Shown: positions 1 through 10,575 of the stretch, in pieces
Position numbering within the stretch: the stretch's first letter is position 1
How the letters are laid out: each line of letters opens with the position of its first letter
Origin: Dreissena polymorpha
Taxonomy: Eukaryota > Mollusca > Bivalvia > Myida > Dreissenidae
DNA: 64,000 nucleotides
Assembly (NCBI RefSeq): GCF_020536995.1
Contig: NC_068364.1
Coordinates: forward strand, 42,658,925-42,722,924
Direction: 5' to 3'
Made by a program: the position numbers and the translations under genes
The notes under the pieces: model-generated
What the model saw: the letters and a program-made list of their open reading frames with translations, nothing else
What the model was told of the DNA's origin: nothing
Database searches by the model: none

Positions 1-2040
1 ACCTCCACTGACCTCACTGGCGACGCAGGGAAGTCCAGCGATGTCGGATTAGAGGCAAATGCCTCCCCCTCGGGTTCGACCTTTACCCTCCCACACTCCG
101 ACCCCACTGGCAACATTAGGAAGTCCAGCGAAGTAGGATTGGGCACGAGTGACTCCGCACATTCAACCTTGACCTTCTCCGATCCCAACCTCGCTGGCAA
201 CGCAGGGAAGTCCAGCGCTGTCGGGACCTGAGCCGGCTTTGGTCTTGGTCTGGGAAACTATAGATTACCCAGGGGCCTCACGCTCAGAAAAGCCCCCGGA
301 GTCCTCCGCTGTTTTTCAGGACCGGCCAACACCCTCTTAATGAACGCGTCACTAAGAATTTGGTGACCGTACTTCCTTACCGCGGCTACAAAAGCTCGGA
401 GCCCTTTCCGCCTGGCCAAAATTACTTGACCTTCCACCGCCCTTTCCACCCGTCCATGGTCCAGGGGCAACATTGTACCAAGCTCTATGACCAGGTCCCG
501 CCCCGAACTCCAGAGCGTTTCCCGACTGCTGCCCTCCTCGACCGCACTAAATATGTCGCGACCATCGATGCGGCCAACCACACGTGGCGTTTTACAAAAC
601 ATTACAAATTTATAACAGAATGTGCATGAGCTTCGCGATCTACCGGCATATACGATAAATATAGACCTAACCTGTCATACAACTTGGACATGTATACAGA
701 TCCTTTTCCTCACCCTGTTCCTCCGTGACTCCCACACACTTTCCATGGAACCACTCCTCACACACATCGCAAGCAATCATAAAGGAACCATCATCAATTC
801 CTCTACACATACAGTATACTTGCTCATCTTGCACATCTTCCGCAATACCACAACTCTCTCGCTCTCGAACCACCCTTCCAGGAGGGTTGTCCAATTTGCA
901 ACTTTTCAATTGGTTATGATTCACATTGACCCTCTTCCCTCGTAATCGGACCTGGTATAGGAAAATGGTGATTTTTTTCACTCAACCCCCGACCCAGTCC
1001 ATTGTGGCAACAACTTCTTAGCTTTACCTTTCTTTCCCGACACATTAAGCACATACCAGATCACCCACCCGATAGGGGATCTGGCATAACCGCACATCAT
1101 GATCCCGGTTCATGTGCGCCTGATATCCGCTTAAACACTTGCGAGCGGTTTCATGGACTGACACCATACTTTGTTCTAAATTGTGGACATACTCAGTCAC
1201 AGGCTGTTCCTCATGATGATGCAATGGGTAGATCAACTCAGCGGGAGTATAAACCTCTCTCCCGAGCATCATGCGGTTAGCGGTGAAACCGGTACTCCTA
1301 CACACTTCTGGACGCATTGCCGCCGCTATTTGCGTAGATGTTCGTCCCAAGTATTTTGTCGGGAACCTACATAGCAACGGACTGCATCCATTAGTGTGCG
1401 ATTCTACCTTTCCACCTGACCATTGGTGCTTGGTCGATAGGCAGTTGTTCGCGTCTTATTAATGTGCAATAATTTAACAAACTTGTGTGAACAGAATGCT
1501 CTCAAAGTTGGTACCCCGATCAGTCATTATTTCCATTGGTACCTTATACCTACAGAACACTTGATTTACCACTGCCTCTTCAGTCAACTCAGCTGTCTGC
1601 GAAGGTAACGGGATACATTCTACCCATTTAGTGAACTGATCCACCACCATCATCACCTACCGATTTCCCCTTTTCGTTAATGGCAAAGGACCAAGAAAGT
1701 CTATGTGAACCCTCTCCATCAGAAGTCCAGAATGAAACTTAATAATCGCGCCCTTAGCCGTACGGTTAGGTTTTTTGCTTACAGAGCAACGCGGGCAACT
1801 GGATACGTACTTGATTATGTCCTTGACATGCGGTACCATAAATACTTGGCCTTAACCCTTTCAATGGTACGCTGTTCGCCCTGATGTCCTGACATAGGAG
1901 TATCATGGTTCAGGACCATGATCTCTTGGCGCAATTCCCGTGGCACCGTAATTATTACGTCATAAGCGCGTTCGTCGGTAAAGAGGGCAATTGGGCGAAA
2001 CGGTCGGGATGGTCCATAGACAGTCCGGTCAATTTCACCA
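1..2040 (-). mobile_element. Ty3/gypsy-like LTR retrotransposon fossil, 3' pol part
   Basis: Read on the minus strand, the order is an integrase zinc-binding region (about 1800-1900, with GHQGEQRTIERVKAKY), the start of the integrase core (1657-1839, including HIDFLGPLP), more core (1474-1656, DQFTKWVE and TDRGTNF), an integrase C-terminal region (1045-1377) and a PHD-type zinc finger (667-981). These match Ty3/gypsy pol. The copy is broken, with several breaks, and runs off the left edge. No LTR was identified, so it cannot be dated from LTR divergence. Positions 258-602 hold an open stretch I cannot assign. Positions 1-240 hold a degenerate repeat of about 115 bp around the core cgctggacttcc. 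Whether 1-600 belongs to the same element is unclear. Confidence 0.8.
667..981 (-). other. PHD finger in the gypsy fossil
   Basis: The translated stretch holds CMCRGIDDG, then MIACDVCEEWFHGKCV, then YTCPSC. This is the Cys4-His-Cys3 spacing of a PHD finger, including the Trp before His. PHD fingers bind histone H3 tails, and chromatin-reading modules at the C-terminal end of pol are known in gypsy elements (usually chromodomains), so a targeting role is plausible. It lies just downstream of the integrase C-terminal region in element orientation. A host PHD exon captured or merely adjacent cannot be excluded. Confidence 0.7.
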
Positions 2041-2056
2041 TATTGTGTTGTAATTA

Positions 2057-2245
2057 TAAGAATTTAATAGCATTTTTCTGCATTTCATCGGTGTATGAAC
2101 TGTCGGGAAACATACACCTATTTATTGCAAATTAGGCGTAATTTTCCCGTCAGTTCATACACCGACCTATTTATTTCAAATTAGGCGTAATTTTCCCGTC
2201 AGTTCATACACCGACGAAATGCAGAAAAATGTTATTCAATTCTTA
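2057..2245. mobile_element. Small foldback (MITE-like) element
   Basis: The left arm at 2057-2107 (core cggtgtatgaactgtcggg) is matched in inverted orientation by the right arm at about 2195-2245, with near-perfect pairing over about 45 bp. Between them a 49-bp unit beginning acctattta is present twice in tandem (2116-2164 and 2165-2213). There is no coding potential. It lies 25 bp upstream of the putative sulfotransferase splice acceptor, so it probably sits in an intron. Confidence 0.75.
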
Positions 2246-2270
2246 AGTAAAATATCGCGTTTTTTTTCAG

Positions 2271-3443
2271 GCCTTGCAACAGACTTGCATGATCAGCATG
2301 ACACTTCAATGGTTAGTCAACTAGAGGAACTGGAACGAAGCCTTGCAACAGACTTGCATGAGCAGCATGCCACTTCTATAGTTAGTCAACTAGAGGAACT
2401 GGAACGAAGGTCAAGGCATTTAAACACGTCGTGTTTCAATAACGATTTGCTCAACGCAACTACAATTAAAAGTAAAAAAGGCATTTTTTTTTCATTCTAA
2501 GGTCTACAATGTCGCATTTTGCGAGGTGCCAAAAGTCGGGTCCACTTTTTTTATTCTTTTATTCGCAGTTCTTGAAAATGGAGTCGAGTTTGGCAAGAAA
2601 CTTTTAGAAAACGACCGAGGTTTTGTACACAAGAAACATGAACAGTACACGTTTTTTTCGTCTTTCAAGTACTTAAAAAGAAAAAAAATCCCAACAATTC
2701 TCCCAGCACGTGACCCATATTCTCGGCTTTTCTCTGCTTTTATCGACAAAATCTACTTGCCCGTTAGATTAAACTATCTCTACGCCATCCTAAGCATTCA
2801 AAACAAATCTGTGTGCCCGACGGATGTGTCTTTTCAAGACTTTCTCCAGTGGATTGTAAAAGAAACGAAAGAAGGCAAAACTTTAGACGTACACTGGACA
2901 CCGATTTATTCTATATGCGGATCTTGCGAGGTTAACGCTCAGTACGTTGTTAAACAAGAAACATTTGCAAACGACATCGACGTCGTGTTACAGAGATATA
3001 ACGTCTCCTCAGAAAAATACGACTTCATCATGAATAAGCTTGAAGGAACAAGGATTCAGTCATCCTTAACAGGGATTGTATCCGAAATTTTCAGACAAAG
3101 TTCCAGGTCCAATGTGAGTCGTTGTATGTCATGGGTAGAGGTCACTCGGAAGATATGGCGCTCTTTCCAGATACAGGGCTACATTCGCGAGGACCGGAGA
3201 TATCCTCAAGGCACCTTCGATTCCATTGGGGACAATTTGACTCCGTCCCTAGTTTCCGATTTAATTTTGGCGGAAATATTCAAGTTTTCTATGTCGTCAG
3301 AAGAACGTCAAATACAACGAGAAAATGCGCTGAGAAGAGCGTATGAGGGCGTTCGCAAAGATGTGGTTGACGCGATCAAAGACGTCTACGCCTTGGACTT
3401 TTCATTATACGGTTATTCTAACTTACCGCCACATGAAAGATAA
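2271..3443 (+). CDS. Carbohydrate sulfotransferase (HNK-1/CHST8-14 type), 3' part
   Basis: This is a Golgi-type enzyme predicted to transfer sulfate from PAPS to glycan chains. The catalytic frame is open from about 2502 to the TAA at 3441-3443 (about 313 codons). It carries the 5'-phosphosulfate loop VPKVGSTF, the 3'-phosphate motif ARDPYSRLFSAF, the family HWTPIYSICGSC segment, and the typical C-terminal DFSLYGY. Upstream, 2271-2483 in another frame reads as a luminal stem. It follows a good acceptor (ttttttttcag, ending 2270) and contains a 23-residue tandem duplication (ATDLHxQHxTSxVSQLEELE). The stem runs into the catalytic frame across a T9 run at 2484-2492 with a frame change. This is either a real frameshift or an assembly or length slip. 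An AG at 2500-2501 could be an acceptor, but the only donor-like GT is about 30 bp away, too short for an intron. The membrane-anchor exon should lie further left and was not found. Confidence 0.82.
2272..2409 (+). repeat. In-frame 69-bp tandem duplication in the stem exon
   Basis: Units 2272-2340 and 2341-2409 differ at only a few positions and each encodes 23 residues ending QLEELER. The duplication keeps the frame and lengthens a probable coiled-coil stem between membrane and catalytic domain. Confidence 0.9.
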
Positions 3444-3450
3444 AACGATC

Positions 3451-3456
3451 AATAAA
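3451..3456 (+). terminator. Polyadenylation signal of the sulfotransferase
   Basis: AATAAA lies 8 bp after the TAA stop and is followed by a GT-rich stretch (ctctggtgtg). The 3' UTR would be very short. Confidence 0.55.
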
Positions 3457-3997
3457 AGTGCTCTGGTGTGAATCAAAATATTTTCAGATTATTTCTTCAA
3501 GGTGTGAGACATTATATGCCAACACATAGCCTTAACTTACATGTTTGTTGTTCTTATATGCATGCCATTTAACCTTCGGATTGAAAAATCTTATCGTGTA
3601 TATGTGTATACATGTACATTTATTTCAACATAATATGGACCTTTTCGTTGATTATGTATTTTACATAAACATTCGTTGGAAGTAACTATGAAATATACTT
3701 ATTAGCGAAACTGAATTAAATAAATTAACAATCAAACGAAATAAGTGCAACAATCGTTTGATAATACTGGGGTTTTTAGAAGTAGACCTACTTGAACATA
3801 AACACGTGCTTATGTGGGCTTATCTATGACGTATCCTTGTCTATTTGGTATGTACGAAAATTTCTGTTCTGATTGTGTATACATATGTTTAATAAAACAT
3901 ACCTTCGAAAAGTACACTTGTTAGCGGACTTAAATCACCGTTTAGGTTCTCGAACATAACAACGTTTTTTAGTTCATTGGTTTTAGCCTATGAACTT
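3457..3997. other. Intergenic, nothing recognised
   Basis: AT-rich sequence without coding-like frames or clear repeats. Confidence 0.6.
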
Positions 3998-4264
3998 TAT
4001 GAGCCGTGTTCTGAGAAAATTGGGCTTAATGCATGTGCGTAAAGTTTCGTCCCAGATTTGCATGTGCAGTCCGCACAGGCTTATCAGGGACGACACTTTC
4101 CGCCCAAATTGGATTTTTGCTAAGAAGAGACTTCAATTAAACGAAAAATGTCATAAAAGCGGAAAGTGTCGTCCATGATTAGCCTGTGCGGACTTCACAT
4201 GCTAATCTGGGACGACACTTTACGAACATGCATTAAGCCCAGTTTTCTCAGAACATGACTCATA
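3998..4264. mobile_element. Palindromic MITE, copy 1
   Basis: Terminal inverted repeats start tatgag...tgttctgagaaaa and end ttttctcagaaca...ctcata. Both arms carry cgtcccagatt and cctgtgcggac type blocks, so the whole 267 bp folds on itself. There is no ORF of note. Its closest relative in the window is 20753-21013. Confidence 0.9.
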
Positions 4265-5204
4265 TTACCGAAAGTGAGAAAGACGTCTCAAAGTCGGTTG
4301 CGTCTTTAGCAAGGGGTAAAAATGCCCGGATTTAGTAGGATGTTGAAGGCGAAATGGATAAGATATCTACAATTTTTCACTAAAAAAACATTTTTCGAGT
4401 TTTTTTTCTGAGAATTTTTGTTTAACCATTTTTAGTGAAAAAACTTTCTGAGACAATAAAACAAATTGTGTTTCAAAAACAATTCTGTTATTGTCAAAAG
4501 CTGGTTAACATCGTTAGCATTACGAGCTTTGTCCAAATTACCGTTGAAAATGCTTAGTAACTGTATTTATTTCGATTGAAAATTATTGGTGGACGAAACG
4601 ATAATTTTAATACTTTTCGAAGTCATGATTTTATTTCACTCGATTAAATACACGCATGATTTCATTATGGGATATATGATTATTCTGTTATAAATGCTGC
4701 ATATCTGTCTTAGTATTTCGTTATAAAGATTGTCATAATTCATAGTTAGCCGCCATAATCCGTATTATAATTACCGTTGGGTAGTCATGTGTTTTTTTTT
4801 AATTAATTCATATTTAGTGGCCACACGCAGTGTTATAATTTCCATTAGTTCGTTGTAGGGAAAGTGAATGTTGATTATGAGAACTTGTCTTAAAAACAAA
4901 ACTAGAAATATATTTTAAAAAGATGTTCGACATATGTGAAATAATAATGAACACAATGCTGTTAATTTAAGCTTATTAAAACAAACATTTTAAACAGTAT
5001 TTGTATTAGCTTAATAAGAAAAGCACACATTTCTCAAACGCCTCCTGCTGATGAATCTGATATTTGTGGCGATTCTCGCCTGCAGTGGGTCGGCCGTTAA
5101 ACATACGTCAAACAGCGTGAAAATGTTTCGTTACACACGGATTTTCATAATATATATCAGTGGTTTAACACACATCTATTAGTCATTTAAAGAATAATAA
5201 AATA
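4265..5204. other. Intergenic DNA, left edge of mucin unit 1
   Basis: AT-rich. About 4860-4975 (gagaacttgtcttaaaa, aataatgaacaca) matches blocks at about 21100-21220 and 50105-50220, which marks the leftmost part of the triplicated unit I can see. A 43-codon plus-strand frame at 5052 starts with a hydrophobic signal-like stretch (MNLIFVAILACSG), but it runs into the microsatellite flank and has no supporting copy. Confidence 0.5.
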
Positions 5205-5322
5205 TACTACTACTACTACTACTCCTCCTACTACTACTACTACTACTACTAATACAACTATTACTACTACTACTACTACTACTGCTACTACCACTACTAC
5301 TACAACAACAACAACAACAACA

Positions 5323-5357
<35 letters not shown>

Positions 5358-5409
5358 TACTACTACTACTACTACTACTACCACTATTACTACTACTACT
5401 ACTTGTCTT

Positions 5410-5502
<93 letters not shown>

Positions 5503-5575
5503 TAACTACTACTACAACTACTGCTACTACTACTACTTCTACTACTACTACAACTACTACCACTACTACTAGATT
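5205..5575. repeat. (TAC)n microsatellite
   Basis: About 370 bp of tac/act/cta triplets with scattered interruptions. It is the left half of an inverted pair with 5697-5977. Confidence 0.97.
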
Positions 5576-5588
5576 CTACTACTACTCC

Positions 5589-5612
5589 TTATTCTTATTC
5601 TTATTATTATTA

Positions 5613-5650
<38 letters not shown>

Positions 5651-5690
5651 TGACTTATTATTATTATTCTATTATTATTATTCTTATTAG
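5589..5690. repeat. (TTA)n microsatellite
   Basis: About 100 bp of tta/att triplets between the TAC and GTA arrays. Confidence 0.95.
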
Positions 5691-5696
5691 TCTCGT

Positions 5697-5977
<281 letters not shown>

Positions 5978-6771
5978 CAGTATTGTAATTATTATAATTA
6001 CAATTATCATTGTAACTGACTCGTTTAAGTCCAATGAAAATATAAACATGTACCAAATAATAATATTTGCTTATTGAATTGAAATGTTGAAATGAACTTA
6101 AGAACGCACAAGTTTCATGGGAGGTAACTCTAAGGAATTTTAGAAGGCACGACCGTCTCGCCGTTGTCTTCCTTGGTTAGCGTTTACAAACTCATACGTT
6201 TCAATAAATGTCACTGTGAGAGTATGAAAATCTCAAATCAGTTACCGACCTATATGTTAATGATTCTTTGTTAGGAACAAGTAAACAAGTAAAATGTCTC
6301 GTGATGCAATTAACAATACAGCAACACCGTTTTATAAGGTGTATGATGAGACTTGAAGCATTTATTAAGTGTTGCTATAATTGGCAAATCAGAAATGCCG
6401 AAGAGACACTACAAAAATACGATCTGTATGAAATAAACATGAAAAATCATGCACGCCTGATTAGCTATATTACATAAGTTTTATACACAACGTAATAAAT
6501 ATTAGTTACAAACAATTGAAATAAACTGCATAGAAAAATACACGCACACAAAAACATAAATGATACATTTGAATAAACAATATATTAATATCATATCTTA
6601 TGTGAATTGTGTGAAACCCTAAATTAAGAGGATGATCACTTATTTTCATTTATTATGCCTTTATACACCTTTGAACGTTAAAGTTATTCAAAATCATTAA
6701 AAAATCAATGCGGTTTCGTAAATGTGTCCCTTATTTTTACGTTCGTTTTCAAAACCATTTACGGCATGTTC

Positions 6772-6819
6772 TCAGGTGCGAATGGCTCGGATGCTGACGT
6801 TTGGTCGGCGGATTTGATA
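6772..6819 (-). CDS. Mucin-1 exon 10, C-terminal tail end
   Basis: A 48-bp exon after acceptor tttcag. In phase 0 it reads YQIRRPNVSIRAIRT and stops with TGA. Length, acceptor position and stop are the same in all three copies. The upstream 2-bp insertion would put this exon out of frame in mucin-1. Confidence 0.6.
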   Translation of the reverse strand, partial: YQIRRPNVSIRAIRT

Positions 6820-9800
6820 CTGAAAGGGAAACTGACTAACAATGACCGCTTTTATGAAACATTGCTAAAGCCCAAAATCGCCAAATATTTAAAAGATACT
6901 TTTCAGGATCGTTTAACTTGGACGTCTAACCGACCAAATCCAAAAGCATATTGAAATCAATGAACATAATACGATTATGTAATTATTAATTGGATTATAT
7001 TTACTGTACATGTTCTAGCTGAGGGTGGCTTTGGAGTACACGCCGTCTGCACTGGTCAAGCATCGATATTATGTTTTATATTCACACCAAATTATCCGTT
7101 TCTATGCATACCATAGCTACCTTAGTTTCGGTATCAATATAGTCGTACACGTTACTTCCGTTCTGCGTTGGTTGTCCTCTGACAAAGACGTGTACACGGA
7201 TGATTGACGCTGCCGACCGAGATCACATGGTTGGTAAATATACAACTGGGTATGGAAAATTTTAAGGTTTAACAGGAAGAAAAAAAGCCTTTAGCGGTGC
7301 TAAAATAAAGCAGAATGAAACGCATGTTGAGTTTCGTGATATTGTCGAATAATTGATAAGTTCAATGTTTGTTTGAGCCTTATGATTGCAATCACTGTTT
7401 AAATAATAATTTAATAATGTATCGTGGAATAAGTTCTTTTTATTCAATATGGGTATTATATTTGAAAATCTATTCAACGTTTCTGTGCGGCAGAATACAA
7501 TAAATTCTGACGAAAACCTAAAACAAAAGACTATCAATTAGGATTCGAGACATCACCTCAATTCCCTTTTCGTCCTTTGTCACTTTGTGTTGTACACCAT
7601 CCACTACCCGTTTGACCTCTGACCTGCCGAAGTGACCAATTGAGACGTTTGAATTCGCCTGTTTTGTTGTACGCTGCCCTCTCAACCTCTCGTAACTGTT
7701 CTCGGAGGGTGTCCGACTGAATCTACTCAGATTATCAAGCCCTATGTCCTCTTCACTGTATGTAGAAACTTGCGTGTATTAATAGTTAAACTAAAAAAAA
7801 ACGTTTTCATTTGTCCGTTTAAAACAGGGGCGTACCAGTAAGATGGCAACACCTATGGCGGGCGATGGGCGCCGGGCTGCGTACACGTTTCTGCTCACTA
7901 ACTTTAACTGTTTATATCAGATCAACAAACTTGGTAATTATTTTTATGGGCATAATATCTCTGCCGTGGCGATTACCAGGCGACTCGCTTGAAGTACTTA
8001 GGAAAAATGTTTTTTGAATTATAAAAAAAATTGCCAAACTAATATTGCCCGCCCTGTTACTCAAACAGTTTAAATCGGAAATCTTGAAATTTGATGATAA
8101 TGTAGTGGGCATAACAACTCTATCCAGTTCGATAACCAGCCAGACCGTTTGAAACACTCATGAATTATGGTCCTTGAATGATGCTTAAAATTCATTATCC
8201 TCTCCCCGACCCAATCATTTTTGGCCTGGGGCGTAGCCCTAAGGCCATACCAATGATACGAATTTTTGAGACAGTCAGAATTGGCTGGCTGCCAACACCC
8301 ACGAATGAATGAATTCCCAAAAGTCCGATTTACCACTTGGCGGTAATTCATTTGCATTCAAAGAAGTTCTTCGCAGATCTCAATAACCGGCCTTGTAAAT
8401 ACAGAACATCACTATATTACATGACAGTGTCATAAAACGTGTAAAAAAATATTATTGAAGCAAAGTTGCTAAGCATTGGCTACGACAATTATTGTTTGCA
8501 TATTCATGCGAGAATAAGTTCCTCACTTGACGGTCTAGGCCGAAAAGATACGAGTGTCTACGGAGACAGTAAGAAGAATTTTTTTCGGATACATTTTTGA
8601 AGACATTGCATTTGGTATTTATAAACATATTTTAAGATATTGTCATTTTATTTTGCGTGAACGAGACATTCGAGAAAAAAGAAAAAGAAAAAAAAACAAC
8701 AACAACAGATATTCATGATCATTCTCGGAAATATACGAAGTTACCGGATATAATATTTCACTGCGCAGATCGAGCGCGCAAATCGAGCGCGAAAAGTTCT
8801 ACGTGAGAAAACGTTCACAATCTGTACACCGTTCTTTATCAGGGTAAAGGCCCAGTCTCACTATGATGCCGGCGGAGCCCCTTTGCGTGATCCGGGATCT
8901 ACCGGGATGAACCGGGGCTCTACCGGAATGAACCGGGGCTCCATCGGGGACGACCGGGATGAACCGGGGAAAACCGGGGCCCCACCGGGAAAGTATTAAA
9001 TGTTAAATACCTCCGGGATGAACCGGGAGTCACCGAGAAGGACCGGCAACGACCGGCGCGGCAACGGGAACAACCAGGACAGCACCGGGAACAACCGGGA
9101 CGGCAACGTAGCTCCACCGGGGCCCATACAGACCCCGGCAGAGCTACGGCAACGCCACGGTGAATGCCGTTAGAGTCCCGGTATAGATACGGTATATAAG
9201 AAAACAGGCGCTCTGCCGAAGCGCCACCGGCATTCACCGGGACATTACCGGCGACGACTGGGGTAAAACCGGGGCGTTGCCGTAGCTCTGCCGGGGTCTG
9301 ATGCCGGTGTAGACCCGATGAGTGCCGGCGTTGTTACGGTATACCGGGGCTCTGCCGGCTTTCACCGGGGCTCAACCGGGGCACTCCCGGCGACAACCGG
9401 GGCTATGCCGGGACGCTGCCGGCTTTCACCGGGACACTACCGGCGACATCCGGGGCTCTGCCGGGGCTTCACCGGGATAGACCGTAGCCAGTCCAGGTTG
9501 ACCGGGACTCTGCCGGGCTGTTGACCGGCTTCAACCGGGGCGGCACCGGAAAAAAGTGTGACTGCGTAAATTTTTTCTACGAATCATCCCGGTCCTCGCC
9601 GGTCGACGGGCGTTAGCGAACCTGGATGGACCGGGGCTCTACCGGCAAAAGTGAGACTTGGGCTTAAGTGATTTTTCTTTTGTATACACATTACAAAGGA
9701 AGTATGAGTGTTTTCCTGATCTGTTAATTGTGTAATAGAAAGCTATTTTAGGCTATTGAAAGTAATTTATTTGACGCCAACAATAACAGTTTTTTTTGCG

Positions 9801-10513
9801 GCCATGTTGTTGTTGTTGTATATCTTCACCGCCTATGTAGACGAACCTCTACCAGATCTGTAGAGTTGAACTAAAGGTTATCGTTCCCACAACCAGTATC
9901 GTGTTGTCCTCCACCATGTACACTGTAGTATATAAACAACTATTGTATTTTCTTACAGTTTTTGAGCTTCTGCACTCAACAGATAGGGTCAATGCGTATA
10001 AATTCGGACAAAGGGGAGTAATTCGGACAAAACATCGTAAATGCATTTTACGTCACACTAAACCTCAGCGCCTACAGCGCTTTGATTTATCATGTCATCA
10101 TCAGGCTTTATGTCAATGCGTTGGTTTGGACATATAATCACCACCAAGTCCAATGGCCAGCTTGATCCCCTGAAGCACGTCTGATTTATGGTCTCTGACT
10201 TTTCCAAAAAAGCCAAATAAAGATTGCCTGCTATCAGACTTAGTTTAAATCATATCATAATCAAACTTATTTCCAGTGCAATAACATATTAATACATCCT
10301 TAACAAATCAATGCAACATAGACATGTAAACTGGTATATTTTGTGATTTTGTGTACTCTTGTTATTATGTCTTTTCAATTGAGCTTATCCTGTAATTATT
10401 CCCAGTCAAAGGGTTATCTTTGCTCTTCGCACTTGATTTAACTTCTATGTAAAACCAACCTTCTTTAATAACAGTTTCGTTGAATCTGTATGCATGCAAA
10501 ACTGAACGATTTG

Positions 10514-10575
<62 letters not shown>

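Noticed and set aside
2502-3443. Complete single-exon sulfotransferase starting at the GTG at 2526
   Set aside because: GTG is an internal Val of the conserved CEVPKVGSTF loop. The frame and homology begin upstream.
8920-9524. Gly/Arg/Pro-rich ORFs in the GC-rich element
   Set aside because: Composition follows the ccgggg words. Open on both strands and without conserved motifs.
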